Source of the DNA: Rhodoferax ferrireducens
Lineage (GTDB): Bacteria > Pseudomonadota > Gammaproteobacteria > Burkholderiales > Burkholderiaceae_C
DNA length: 64,000 nt
Direction: 5' to 3'
Assembly (NCBI GenBank): GCA_002083775.1
Contig: MTEI01000007.1
Location: 1 to 64,000, forward strand
Shown: in pieces, positions 38,095 through 46,797 of the stretch
Numbering within the stretch: the first letter of the stretch is position 1
Layout: every line of letters begins with the position of its first letter
Notes under the pieces: generated by a model
The model's input: only the letters and a program-made list of their open reading frames with translations
The model's database searches: none
What the model was told of the DNA's origin: nothing
Translations under genes and position numbers: made by a program

Positions 38095-38508
38095 TCAGAG
38101 CGGGGCATGTTTCATGCCCTGGTTGATGGGTGAATGGGCATGCTCAGCCGCTTGCTGGCGCACCCTGTCAAGCAACAGGTGCATCTCGCGGGCTTTGTCA
38201 AAAAACCAGTTGGCACCGCGCGCCAGGCACATCTGGCGGTAACCGCTTTCGCCATGCAGCGTCAGTACGGCGATCAGCAGATGAGGGACGATGCGCCTGA
38301 GCGGGACAATGATGTCCAGACCAAAGCCGTCCGGCAGCGACAAGTCCAGAATCACCATGGTGGGTGGGTCGCTTCGCACATGCGCCATGGCTTCGCCCAG
38401 GGTGGCAGCCTGGTCGATGGCCGTGACGCCCGGGATCGATTCAAGCAGGCAGCACAGACGCGTGCGAACCGGCTCTGAGTCGTCCACCAGCAACAGTTGA
38501 AAAGTCAT
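38095..38508 (-). CDS. Single-domain response regulator
   Basis: A 137-residue receiver-only protein. LLLVDDSEPVRTRL gives the acidic pair, VILDLSLPDGFG the phosphoacceptor aspartate, VLTLHGE the threonine and FFDKAREMHLL the lysine. There is no output domain. It may act as a phosphate shuttle or CheY-like protein among the hybrid kinases. ATG at 38508 is chosen since it opens the first receiver strand. Confidence 0.88.
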   Translation of the reverse strand: MTFQLLLVDDSEPVRTRLCCLLESIPGVTAIDQAATLGEAMAHVRSDPPTMVILDLSLPDGFGLDIIVPLRRIVPHLLIAVLTLHGESGYRQMCLARGANWFFDKAREMHLLLDRVRQQAAEHAHSPINQGMKHAPL

Positions 38509-38597
38509 GGGCCCATGTTGCCCACTTCGCGTCTGCAAACCTATCAGACGTTGCTGATTTGGCGGTATGAAATGGACGACACGGGGTAGGGCGTGGC

Positions 38598-39227
38598 CTA
38601 CAGCAGCTGGTGCGCTATGGCGTAGCGCATCAAATCGGCCATGCTGGGGGTGCCAAGTTTTTCCATCAGACGCACTTTATGGGTGCTGACGGTTTTGCCG
38701 CTGATCGACAGCCGGGCACCGATCGTCTTGACCGCCAGGCCCTGCGTGAGCAGGCGAAGAACCGTCAGTTCGCGCTCGGTCAGGCACAGGTGCGGTGCGC
38801 TCTGGCCGGGGGCGTTGGCACCAAACGCCATCTGGGAAGCAATGTGGGGGTCGATATAGCGGCCACACGCGGCTACTTTGCGAATGGCATCCAACAACAC
38901 TGCAGGTTCGCAGTCTTTGGTGATGAAGCCGTTGGCACCCGCTTTGAGCGCTTGCGCTGCCACTTGGGGACTGTCGTGCATGCTCAGCACCAGAAGTGGC
39001 AAATCGGGTTGCAGCGCCTTGATGCGGACAATCAAGTCGACCCCGCTGATGCCGGGCATGTTCAGGTCCATCAGCAGCAAGTCAAAGGCATCTTGACGCA
39101 GCAAGTCCATGACCCCAAGCCCGTTGCACGCCTCGGCGGCGACTTGCACATCCGGTGTCAGGGCAAAAATTTGGCCCAGGCCACTGCGCACAATGGCATG
39201 GTCGTCGGCCAGTAGCAGGCGGATCAT
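38598..39227 (-). CDS. NarL/FixJ-family response regulator
   Basis: A 209-residue transcription factor: receiver (LLLADDHAIVRSGL; LLLMDLNMPGISGVD; VLSMHDSPQVA; GFITKDCEP) plus a LuxR-type HTH (LTERELTVLRLLTQGLAVKTIGARLSISGKTVSTHKVRLMEKLG). It overlaps the PAS kinase gene by four bases, so the two are a cognate pair. Confidence 0.93.
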   Translation of the reverse strand: MIRLLLADDHAIVRSGLGQIFALTPDVQVAAEACNGLGVMDLLRQDAFDLLLMDLNMPGISGVDLIVRIKALQPDLPLLVLSMHDSPQVAAQALKAGANGFITKDCEPAVLLDAIRKVAACGRYIDPHIASQMAFGANAPGQSAPHLCLTERELTVLRLLTQGLAVKTIGARLSISGKTVSTHKVRLMEKLGTPSMADLMRYAIAHQLL

Positions 39228-40387
39228 GACAAGCTCCCAGCGGTCTCCGGATCAACTGGAATTCTCAGGTTGACCACCGTACCTTGGCCAGGTGCGCTGA
39301 TGATGTCCAAGTGCCCGCTCAGGGCCAGCGCGCGTTCACGCATGCCCAGCAGGCCCAGTGTGTGGCGGGCAGCCACGGCTGCCATGTCAAAGCCTACCCC
39401 GTTGTCACGGACCTGCAGGCCAAGTTCGCGCGCGTCAAGCCCGAGGGTGATGACCACGTCGCTCGCCTGCGCGTAGCGCGCCACGTTGGTCAATGATTCT
39501 TGCAGAATCCTGAAGACAACCACGGCGCGGGCGTCGTCCAGCGCGATGTCAGGAGTGGTCACTTTGAGTTCACAGGCCGTGTTGTGGTGTTTGGCAAATT
39601 CGTGGCACAGGTACTCAATGGCCTGCACCAAGCCCAAGTCGAGTTCAGGTGGACGTAAATTGGCAGCCACCCGGCGCACCGCCCCGATGGCCCGATCGAT
39701 CAAGTCCTTGCTGCCACTCACTTGGGTCAGCAAGGTGGGGTCCAGCGCGCCAAAACGCATTTCAAGCAAAGACATGTCCATGCGCAGCGCCGTCAGGAGT
39801 TGGCCCAACTCGTCATGCACCTCACGCGCGATGTGTTTGAGCTGCACCTCACGCTCAAACTCGTTTTGAACGGCCAACTGCCGCAGGTGTTGGCGTGCCG
39901 CGGTCAACTCGGCTTGGCGCGCAGACAGGTCACGCACCAGAAGTGAGGCCTTGGCGCTCTCGGCCTGCAAGGCCTCCTGCATGTGTTGGCGCTCGGTGAT
40001 GTCGCGGCAAATGACGATGGCACCCAGGTAGTGGCCCTGGGCATCGAATTCGAAGTTGGCATGGTCTTCACGCCAGATGTAATGGCCGTCCCGGTGTCTG
40101 GCCCGGTATCTGTAAAGCAAGTCTTTGGCCTTGACCTCGATCGCGGCAAAGATTTTGGCGAAGAGGCAGTCACGATCTTGCGGGTGAACAATTTCATAAA
40201 TCAGCTCGGGCGTGCGCACAAGCTCCTGCGCTTCACTGTAGCCAAGCTGTTTGAGGTACCCGGGTGAGAGGTAGCTGATGGTGTTGTCGGCACCAAATTG
40301 AATGATGCCATCGGAGGTGTGTTCTGCAATGAGTCTGAACTTTTCTTCGTTATGCAGAAGCGGGGCGGGTTGGGCGGCAGGTGACAT
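39224..40387 (-). CDS. PAS-domain histidine kinase of the NarX/HisKA_3 type
   Basis: A 387-residue kinase without obvious transmembrane helices. A PAS domain (about 15-135: HTSDGIIQFGADNTISYLSP, ending GAIVICRDITERQHM) is followed by a coiled coil and HisKA_3 (HIAREVHDELGQLLTAL, H about 196) and a HATPase domain (FRILQESLTNVARYA; RDNGVGFD; LGLLGMRERALAL). It probably senses a cytoplasmic cue and phosphorylates the downstream NarL-type regulator, with which it overlaps by four bases. Confidence 0.92.
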   Translation of the reverse strand: MSPAAQPAPLLHNEEKFRLIAEHTSDGIIQFGADNTISYLSPGYLKQLGYSEAQELVRTPELIYEIVHPQDRDCLFAKIFAAIEVKAKDLLYRYRARHRDGHYIWREDHANFEFDAQGHYLGAIVICRDITERQHMQEALQAESAKASLLVRDLSARQAELTAARQHLRQLAVQNEFEREVQLKHIAREVHDELGQLLTALRMDMSLLEMRFGALDPTLLTQVSGSKDLIDRAIGAVRRVAANLRPPELDLGLVQAIEYLCHEFAKHHNTACELKVTTPDIALDDARAVVVFRILQESLTNVARYAQASDVVITLGLDARELGLQVRDNGVGFDMAAVAARHTLGLLGMRERALALSGHLDIISAPGQGTVVNLRIPVDPETAGSLS

Positions 40388-40405
40388 ATCAGTGCGGGTA
40401 TGGCG

Positions 40406-41374
40406 TTATTGAGCAAAGTAAGCCCGCGCATCCTGGCAATCCCGGTGGATGCCAGCCGTCAACGCGTCCAGCGAGTCGTATTTGAGTTCGTCGTGTAATT
40501 TGTGGAGCAACTCCACGCGGATGATTTTGCCGTAGGCACCCTCGGCGCCCAGGTGCTCGGGCCAGTCCAGGCAATGGGTTTCCAGCAGCACCCGGCCGCC
40601 ATTCACGTCACGCGGGTCAACCGACGGGCGCACCCCCAGGTTCGCCACGCCGCGCAGCGGCTTGTCGCTCAGGCCGTACACCAGCACGACAAAAATGCCG
40701 CGGGCGGCCGGTTTCCAATGGGCAAAGCGCTGGTTCAGCGTCTTGAACCCGAGTGAGCGACCCAGTTTTCGGCCATGCACCACGTGGCCCGAGATGCGGT
40801 AAGGGTGGCCCATCAGCCGGGTGGCGTCTTTCATACGGCCTTCTGACAAGGCATCACGCACGGCGGAACTGGACACGCGCAGGTTGTGCACCTCGTAGCT
40901 GTTCATGCGCGCCACGTCAAACCCCTGCTTCAGCCCGGCGGCGTCCAGCAACGTGTAGTCGCCGGCGCGGCGCTGGCCAAAGCGGAAATCGTCGCCCACC
41001 AACACGTAATGTGCACCCAAGCCCTGCAGCAGCACGGTGTCAATGAACGCCTGTGGCGACAGGTTGGCCAAGCGGGTGTCAAACGGCAGCACCACGGTCT
41101 GGTCGACGCCGCACTGGGCCAGGTCGATCAGTTTGTCGCGCAAGGTGCCCACGCGGGCTGGTGCCAGGTTGGGGTTGTGGGTGAGGGCGGCAAAAAAATC
41201 GCGCGGGTGTGGCTCGAAGGTCAGCACACAGCTGGGTACGCCGCGTTGCTGTGCCTCGCCCTTGAGCAGCGAGAGCATGGCCTGGTGGCCGCGGTGCACG
41301 CCGTCAAAGTTGCCAATCGTCAAAGCGCAGGCGGGAGCGATGTCCGGGTGTTTGAAACCCCTGTAAATCTTCAT
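40406..41374 (-). CDS. ribF: Bifunctional riboflavin kinase/FAD synthetase
   Basis: A 322-residue enzyme making FMN and FAD from riboflavin. The N-terminal FAD synthetase domain has IGNFDGVHRGHQAML and VGDDFRFGQRRAGDY, then ISSSAVRDAL in the form RVSSSAVRDALSEG; the C-terminal kinase has HGRKLGRSLGFKTLN and ANLGVRPSVD. In many Betaproteobacteria ribF lies directly before ileS and lspA; here the signalling island separates them. Confidence 0.95.
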   Translation of the reverse strand: MKIYRGFKHPDIAPACALTIGNFDGVHRGHQAMLSLLKGEAQQRGVPSCVLTFEPHPRDFFAALTHNPNLAPARVGTLRDKLIDLAQCGVDQTVVLPFDTRLANLSPQAFIDTVLLQGLGAHYVLVGDDFRFGQRRAGDYTLLDAAGLKQGFDVARMNSYEVHNLRVSSSAVRDALSEGRMKDATRLMGHPYRISGHVVHGRKLGRSLGFKTLNQRFAHWKPAARGIFVVLVYGLSDKPLRGVANLGVRPSVDPRDVNGGRVLLETHCLDWPEHLGAEGAYGKIIRVELLHKLHDELKYDSLDALTAGIHRDCQDARAYFAQ

Positions 41375-41384
41375 CTCTAGATAT

Positions 41385-41445
41385 CAAAAAAATAGCACAA
41401 TGGGCAAAGGATAAGTGGGCTTGACGCCAATTTGACATGTAAAGG
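41385..41445. repeat. Diverged dispersed palindromic repeat upstream of ribF
   Basis: AAAAAAATAGCACAATGGGC, then GACGCCAATTTGACATGTAAA: the outer parts of the repeat family are clear while the central hairpin has diverged. It lies 10 bases upstream of the ribF start, inside its likely leader. Confidence 0.5.
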
Positions 41446-41490
41446 GGGTATATTGTGTCTTACCGTGAAAGATCATAGTGGCCCATTGGC

Positions 41491-41560
41491 TGTCATCCCG
41501 GACGCGATCCGGGATCCATGCCTGTGGGGTCATGGATGGCGGGTCTGGGACCGCAATGAC
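41491..41560. repeat. Compound palindromic repeat (GTCAT...ATGAC type)
   Basis: Opens GTCATCCCGGACGCGATCCG and closes CCGCAATGAC. It contains the perfect stem ATCCCGGA/TCCGGGAT (41495-41515), TCCATG/CATGGA, and a third GC-rich stem. This is the widespread proteobacterial repeat whose antisense reads like WIPDRVRDD. A related copy lies at 60771-60841. Confidence 0.7.
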
Positions 41561-41638
41561 GGCCAGAAGCTTGGCCATCGCGGTGTGATGAAGTTTTGAG
41601 CTGGTTTCGGATAACGTCTTTTGTATAGGAGTCGTGTT

Positions 41639-42196
41639 TTGAAGGTCTTGAAGCTGTCAGCCCAAGGGCTGCCCCAGTCGTGGATTTCGTTGGAACAGGC
41701 GGTGATCCACTACGCCGCAGAAGAGGTCCGCTGGGAAATGGGCCACCAAGTGGCAGTGTTTCATGGCGGGCACAACGCCATCACCGGCAAGCAGTCCATC
41801 ATCACGGTCTCCAGCATCATCGGCACCAAAGGCGTGCCCAACATCAACCCGTTTGAACTGCGCCCGGGCCTGACCAATGGCAAGCTGTTCGCGCGAGACC
41901 GCAACATCTGCGCCTATTGTGGCGATCAGTTCGACGAGACTGACTTGACCCGCGAGCACATCATCCCGTTTGCGCAAAACGGCATCGACACCTGGATGAA
42001 CGTGGTCACCGCTTGCCGCCCCTGCAACCACCGCAAAAGCCACCGCACCCCCGAGCAGGCGCACATGCCACTGCTGTACACACCCTATGTGCCGAGCCTC
42101 TGGGAAGACTTCATTCTGCGCAACCGGCGCATCTTGATGGACCAGATGGAGTTTTTGATGGCGCACGTGCCCAAGTCGTCACGTTTGGCGGCTTGA
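41639..42196 (+). CDS. HNH endonuclease
   Basis: A 185-residue HNH nuclease of a type common in Burkholderiales. The zinc/HNH core is CAYCGDQFDETDLTREHIIPFAQNGIDTWMNVVTACRPCNHRKSHR: CxxC, EHI, N and a second CxxC. A TTG at 41639 is taken as start because AGGAG lies eight bases upstream and the protein then begins (M)KVLKLSAQG as relatives do. It is widely conserved beside housekeeping genes, so a role in DNA repair rather than defence is likely, but unproven. Confidence 0.82.
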   Translation: MKVLKLSAQGLPQSWISLEQAVIHYAAEEVRWEMGHQVAVFHGGHNAITGKQSIITVSSIIGTKGVPNINPFELRPGLTNGKLFARDRNICAYCGDQFDETDLTREHIIPFAQNGIDTWMNVVTACRPCNHRKSHRTPEQAHMPLLYTPYVPSLWEDFILRNRRILMDQMEFLMAHVPKSSRLAA

Positions 42197-42198
42197 AC

Positions 42199-42257
42199 TA
42201 AAAATAAGAGCACTCTGCCCTTATAAGTAAAGGGCTGGAGGCCGATTTGATATATAA
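42199..42257. repeat. Dispersed palindromic repeat between HNH and ligase genes
   Basis: TCTGCCCTTATAAGTAAAGG then GCTGGAGGCCGATTTGATAT: a well-kept copy filling the gap between the HNH stop and the ligase ribosome site. Confidence 0.85.
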
Positions 42258-42274
42258 AAATGGGAGGAGTTCTC

Positions 42275-43183
42275 ATGCATTTTTCACGATCAGCCACGTC
42301 TGCCGCCTGCCTGGTACTGCTGCTGGGCGCAGGGCTGCAGCCGGTTTGTGCCGCGGCGGCCAGCGCAACGGCTGCCGCAACAACGGTAAGCGTTGGTGAC
42401 CGCGCTCCAGCAACCCTCGCGCCGATGCTGGCCAGCGACTGGCGCGCCGGGCAAGACCCGGCGGGTTTTCTGGTCAGTGAAAAGCTCGACGGCGTGCGTG
42501 CGCTGTGGGACGGCAAGCAGCTGCGGTTTCGCAGCGGATTGCCCCTCGCCGCCCCGGCCTGGTTCACCGCTGCCCTGCCCAAAACCGCGCTGGATGGTGA
42601 ACTGTGGCTGGGTCGGGGCAAGTTTGATGAACTCTCAGGCATCGTGCGCCACACCGAGCCGGTGGATGCCGATTGGCGCGCCGTGCGTTACATGGTGTTT
42701 GACCTGCCTGGCAGTACCGAGCCGTATGCACAGCGCGTGCAACAACTGCAGACGGTGGTGGCGCAAGCCCGCCAACCCTGGCTGCAGGCCGTGGCGCAAC
42801 AAACCGTGACCAGTGCTGACGCGCTACAAACCTTGCTTGCGCAAACAGTCAAAGACGGCGGCGAGGGTTTGGTATTGCACCGCAGCAACGCCTTGTGGTC
42901 ACCCGGGCGCAGCAACGCGCTGCTGAAATTCAAACCCGTGGCGGATGACGACGCCCGCGTTGTGGCCCACCTGCCCGGCAAAGGCCGCCACGCGGGCAAG
43001 CTGGGGGCGCTGTTGCTGGAGTTGCCCAGCGGCCAGCGTTTTGCGCTGGGCACCGGCTTGACTGACGCCCAGCGCGCCAACCCGCCCGCCATTGGCAGTG
43101 TGGTGACCTACCGCTACCGCGACCACACGCCCAAGGGCTTGCCACGGTTTGCTTCGTTTTTGAGAGTACGCAGTCCAGAATAG
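42275..43183 (+). CDS. Exported ATP-dependent DNA ligase (LigE-like)
   Basis: A 302-residue minimal ATP-dependent ligase. The adenylation motif I is SEKLDGVRALWDG (K about 70), motif III is VRYMVFDLP, motif IV is GGEGLVLHR and motif V is LLKFKPV; a compact OB domain ends the protein (VVTYRYRDHTPKGLPRFASFLRV). A Sec signal (SATSAACLVLLLGAGLQPVCA, cleaved before AAAS) sends it to the periplasm, as in LigE of Haemophilus and Neisseria, where it may seal imported DNA. ATG at 42275 has GGGAGGAG seven bases upstream. Confidence 0.88.
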   Translation: MHFSRSATSAACLVLLLGAGLQPVCAAAASATAAATTVSVGDRAPATLAPMLASDWRAGQDPAGFLVSEKLDGVRALWDGKQLRFRSGLPLAAPAWFTAALPKTALDGELWLGRGKFDELSGIVRHTEPVDADWRAVRYMVFDLPGSTEPYAQRVQQLQTVVAQARQPWLQAVAQQTVTSADALQTLLAQTVKDGGEGLVLHRSNALWSPGRSNALLKFKPVADDDARVVAHLPGKGRHAGKLGALLLELPSGQRFALGTGLTDAQRANPPAIGSVVTYRYRDHTPKGLPRFASFLRVRSPE

Positions 43184-43357
43184 ACAGGGGCTGTCAGGCC
43201 GTGGTGCTTGGCTTGTTGCTGCTGGCACAGTTTGCGCTGTGACCCGTCAGGCGGCACGGCGGTGATGGCATCCGCTTTGTTAGCATCGACCACCCACTTA
43301 TAGACTGGCCCAGTCCGTGTGGCGGCGGGGCTGAAGCCACCCATCCGCAGGAGCCTG

Positions 43358-44044
43358 ATGCGTTTACTGATCCTTGAAGACGATGTCCAGCTGGCCGATG
43401 CCCTCGGCACCGGTTTGCGCCAACTCGGCCACGTGGTGGACTGTTTTTCCGACGGTGCGCGGGCTGACGCGGCGCTGGGCACCGCCAGTTATGACGCCCT
43501 GGTGCTCGATCTGGGCCTGCCCGGTGCCGACGGCATGGTCTGGCTCAGGCGCTGGCGTCAGCGCGGTATGGTTTTGCCGGTGCTGATTTTGACGGCCCGC
43601 GATGGTCTGGAACAACGCATTGCCGGGCTGGATGCTGGCGCTGATGACTACCTGATTAAACCCATGCGCATTGAAGAACTGGCGGCACGCCTGCGCGCCC
43701 TGCTGCGCCGCGCCACTGGGCGCAGCCAGTCCGAATGGGTGCATGGCGACTTGCGTTATGACCCGTCCACCCGGCAGGTGCACTGGCAAGACCAGCCGGT
43801 GGAGCTGACCGCGCGTGAAACGGGTCTGCTGGAAATCTTGCTCAAGCACCCGCAGCGGGTGCTCTCCAAAACACAGTTGCAGGAGCAGATGTACGACTGG
43901 AGCGGGGGCGAGCCTGAAAGCAATGCCCTGGAAGTGCACATTCACCACTTGCGCCGAAAAATTCACCCCACAGTGGTGCGCACCATTCGTGGCTTGGGGT
44001 ATGCGTTAGGACCGGCTTCAGGCACCACCATGGAGACAGCATGA
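43358..44044 (+). CDS. OmpR-family response regulator (PmrA/QseB-like)
   Basis: A 228-residue regulator: receiver (LLILEDDVQLADAL; phosphoacceptor D51 in LVLDLGLPGADG; LILTARD; DDYLIKP) and a winged-helix DNA-binding domain (ELTARETGLLEILLKHPQRVLSKTQL; NALEVHIHHLRRKI; IRGLGYAL). PmrA, QseB and TctD are the nearest types. ATG at 43358 has AGGAG five bases upstream. It overlaps the kinase gene by four bases. Two PmrA-box sites lie 6-7 kb away in front of eptA and the hemolysin-type operon, which favours the PmrA role. Confidence 0.9.
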   Translation: MRLLILEDDVQLADALGTGLRQLGHVVDCFSDGARADAALGTASYDALVLDLGLPGADGMVWLRRWRQRGMVLPVLILTARDGLEQRIAGLDAGADDYLIKPMRIEELAARLRALLRRATGRSQSEWVHGDLRYDPSTRQVHWQDQPVELTARETGLLEILLKHPQRVLSKTQLQEQMYDWSGGEPESNALEVHIHHLRRKIHPTVVRTIRGLGYALGPASGTTMETA

Positions 44045-45366
44045 GCCTGCAGCGCCGCTTGTTGATTTACTTGCTGATTTGTGCGCCGGTGGTATGGGCG
44101 GTAGCGGCCTGGGTGTCATCGAGCCGGGCGCGCACTGAGGTCAACGAGCTGTTTGACACCGAAATGATTCGCCTGACCCTGCAGGTGCAGGCCACGCTGA
44201 TGGGGCTGGACCGGGCCAAGGGCACACAGCCCGCGCCTCTGGTGAGCAAAGAGGCTGACCTGGAAGACCTGGCCATTGCCGTCTGGGACCATGAGGGCAA
44301 AGTGCTGCTGACCGACCGTGAAGGCACGCAACTGCCGTTGCTGGCCGACGCGGTGGGTTTTGTCGAGCTGGCTTTGCAGCAGCACTCCTGGCGGGTGTAT
44401 TACCTTCAGTCGCCCAACCGTGAATGGCTGGTGGCTGCCGGGCAAAAGATGGATGAGCGCGATGAACTGGTATGGGGGCTGGTGGAGAGCCAGTTGCTGC
44501 CGTGGTTGTTGACCCTGCCGGTGCTGCTGCTGGCCATGGCCTGGGCGGTGCGTCAGGCGCTGAATCCGATGCGCGCCCTGACCGCTGAGCTGCAAAAACG
44601 CAGCGCCGATGATTTGCAGCCCGTGCCATCGGCGCAGGCACCTTCCGAGATTCGGCCGCTGTTGCAGGCCATGAACGGGCTGTTTGGCCGCATCGACGCC
44701 ACGCTGGCCCGGGAGCGGCGTTTTACCGCCGATGCCGCGCATGAGCTGCGCACGCCGTTGGCGGTGCTCAGCGCGCAGTGGGACGTGCTTCAACGCGCTG
44801 ACACTGAATCCAAGCGGGAGCAGGCGGCGAAAAAACTGACGGTGGGCATGGCGCGCATGACCCGTCTGGTGGATCAGCTGTTGCGTCTGTCGCGGCTCGA
44901 GGCCACCGAGGTATTGGCCCGTGCTGAGCCGCTGGATTGGCAGGCGCTGGCGGAGCAAGCCATGAGCGACACCCTGGCGCTGGCGGAGCGGCGCCAGATT
45001 GAACTGGCCTGTGACTGGCCACCAGAACCGCAGAATCCGCCGGATTGGCGCGGCGACGGGCAGTTGCTGGCGGTGTTGTTGCGCAACCTGCTGGACAACG
45101 CGGTGCGGTACGCCCCTGAGGGCAGCACGGTGACGCTGCGCCTGACACCCGCCAACGTGTCGGTGGACAACGCCGGTGAGCCGCTGCCTGCCGAGCAGTT
45201 ACATCGTCTGGGCGAGCGGTTTTATCGCCCGGAGGGGCAAGCGGAGCCTGGCAGTGGTCTGGGGGTGTCAATTGCCCAGCGCATCGCCGCCCTGCATGGC
45301 CTGGTTTTGCGCTATCACCCGCGAGCTGATGGCGGCGGGGTGGTGGCGGAGCTCACAGCGCCTTGA
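44041..45366 (+). CDS. Sensor histidine kinase (PmrB/QseC-like)
   Basis: A 441-residue membrane kinase. TM1 (about 8-26), a periplasmic domain of about 125 residues, TM2 (about 155-173), a short HAMP region, HisKA (FTADAAHELRTPLAVLSAQ, H about 238) and a HATPase domain (LLRNLLDNAVRYA; GSGLGVSIAQRI). Such kinases sense metals, cationic peptides or pH. The periplasmic part is rich in acidic residues (KEADLEDLAIAVWD), which fits a cation sensor but is not proof. Its end overlaps the convergent TPR gene by 14 bases. Confidence 0.9.
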   Translation: MSLQRRLLIYLLICAPVVWAVAAWVSSSRARTEVNELFDTEMIRLTLQVQATLMGLDRAKGTQPAPLVSKEADLEDLAIAVWDHEGKVLLTDREGTQLPLLADAVGFVELALQQHSWRVYYLQSPNREWLVAAGQKMDERDELVWGLVESQLLPWLLTLPVLLLAMAWAVRQALNPMRALTAELQKRSADDLQPVPSAQAPSEIRPLLQAMNGLFGRIDATLARERRFTADAAHELRTPLAVLSAQWDVLQRADTESKREQAAKKLTVGMARMTRLVDQLLRLSRLEATEVLARAEPLDWQALAEQAMSDTLALAERRQIELACDWPPEPQNPPDWRGDGQLLAVLLRNLLDNAVRYAPEGSTVTLRLTPANVSVDNAGEPLPAEQLHRLGERFYRPEGQAEPGSGLGVSIAQRIAALHGLVLRYHPRADGGGVVAELTAP

Positions 45367-45991
45367 CTTTGGCCATCAACTGGCGAACCTCTTCGCGCCT
45401 GCCGGTATCGGCCACTTCGCGCCCGGGGCGTGGCGGGGCGGCCAAGGCCCGCTCCAGATACGGGGTTGCCTCGGTGCCCCGGCCGGTCTCTACCAGGTAC
45501 TCGGCGTAGAAATAGTTGGGGTCAATTCCGCTCGGGTTCACGCTCAGGGCTTTTTTGAGCAACTCCTCGGCCTTGGCCTTGTCACCAAAGCCCAGCGGCC
45601 AGCCCGGCACCTTGTAATACAGCACGGCCAGGCTACCGTAGGCAGAGCCCTGCAGTGCATCACCGCCCAGCGCAATGGCCTGCTCGTACATCACCTTGGC
45701 CTGCTTCACCAGGCTGAGTGCGCCCAGGCCACCTTTTTCGTTGGCCAGGGAACTCACGATGATGCCTTCCCAGACCAGGGGTTCGCTGTGCCCGGCAAAG
45801 GTCTGGCTGAAACTGTGGGCCTTGGCACTCAGGGCCTCAAAGCGTTTCAGACGGGCCGATTCCGGGGTTTGGTAGCGGATCACCTCCCAGTCGCGCTGCA
45901 GTTCGGCAATGGCGTCGTCCAGCGGCGCGGCATGTGAATAGAAAGGCAGCACGCAGGCGGCGGCCAATACAAAGGCTGAAAGTATTTTCAT
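45353..45991 (-). CDS. Exported TPR-like protein, last gene of the hemolysin-type operon
   Basis: A 212-residue protein with a Sec signal (MKILSAFVLAAACVLPFYSHA). The mature part is helical with TPR-like repeats (ALSLVKQAKVMYEQAIALG; KAEELLKKALSVNPSGIDPNYFYAEYLVETGRGTEATPYLERALA). It recalls the periplasmic T-component proteins of TRAP-like systems. It is translationally coupled by four bases to the SDR gene. A periplasmic assembly or carrier-binding role is only a guess. Confidence 0.8.
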   Translation of the reverse strand: MKILSAFVLAAACVLPFYSHAAPLDDAIAELQRDWEVIRYQTPESARLKRFEALSAKAHSFSQTFAGHSEPLVWEGIIVSSLANEKGGLGALSLVKQAKVMYEQAIALGGDALQGSAYGSLAVLYYKVPGWPLGFGDKAKAEELLKKALSVNPSGIDPNYFYAEYLVETGRGTEATPYLERALAAPPRPGREVADTGRREEVRQLMAKVKAL

Positions 45992-46797
45992 GGTTGATGT
46001 CCTTGAAGGGATGGGGTGGTGGTGTCAGTGGCGGCGACCGTGGCCAGTTGCGCCAGGGCTTGGCGATGTTTGGTGAAACTGCTGTCGAGCAGCGGCCCCA
46101 GGGCGCCATTCAGGCGCACGGCCAGGCGCTCAGGCCAGCCGATGAATTGTTCGGCGCCTTCGCTTTCAATCAGGTGCAGCAGCGCCTGAGCCACGGTCTG
46201 TGGTGTGTCCGCCGCCGTACCGGTGGCCTGGTTGTAACGCTCAGTGGCAGCATTGTTGAAGCTGGTGCGTGTACTGCGCGGCGCCAGGGTCTGGATGCAC
46301 ACGCTGCTGCCTGCCAACTCACGCCGCAGCGCTTCGGCAAAGCCATGCAGCCCGGCCTTGCTGGCACCATAAACGCTGAAACCTGGCAGCCCGATGCGCC
46401 CCAGCGCCGAGCCAACAAACACCACTTGGGCTTTGGGCAGGCTCTGCAAATGCGGCAACAGGGCCTGGGTCAGCAGCATCGGGGTGATCAGGTTGGCCTG
46501 GATCACGCTGGTTATCGCCGCAGCAGGCAGGTTGGGCAAAGCGCCGAAACCTGGCAGCCCTGCGGCGTGGATCAGCACATTGGCGCGCCACTCTGCAGCA
46601 ACCTTCGCTACCCTGGCCAGGTCTTGCGCCTGGGTCAGGTCGGCCTGCAGCCACTTCAGACCCACAGTCAAGGGGGCTTGCGGGTAGCGGCTGACGCCCA
46701 GCACTTGGGCGCCGACTTGCAGCAGCGCCTGTTGCATGGCCTGACCGATGCCACCGCTGGCGCCGGTCAACAGCACCCGCGCTTGGTCCAGCTTCAT
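45988..46797 (-). CDS. Short-chain dehydrogenase/reductase
   Basis: A 269-residue Rossmann-fold SDR. TGASGGIGQAMQQAL is the cofactor loop, HAAGLPGFG fits NNAG, QVVFVGSALG holds the catalytic serine and VYGASKAGLHGF the YxxxK pair. It would oxidise or reduce an alcohol/ketone, with the substrate probably supplied by the ligase and oxidase encoded just upstream. Coupled by four-base overlaps on both sides. Confidence 0.9.
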   Translation of the reverse strand: MKLDQARVLLTGASGGIGQAMQQALLQVGAQVLGVSRYPQAPLTVGLKWLQADLTQAQDLARVAKVAAEWRANVLIHAAGLPGFGALPNLPAAAITSVIQANLITPMLLTQALLPHLQSLPKAQVVFVGSALGRIGLPGFSVYGASKAGLHGFAEALRRELAGSSVCIQTLAPRSTRTSFNNAATERYNQATGTAADTPQTVAQALLHLIESEGAEQFIGWPERLAVRLNGALGPLLDSSFTKHRQALAQLATVAATDTTTPSLQGHQP

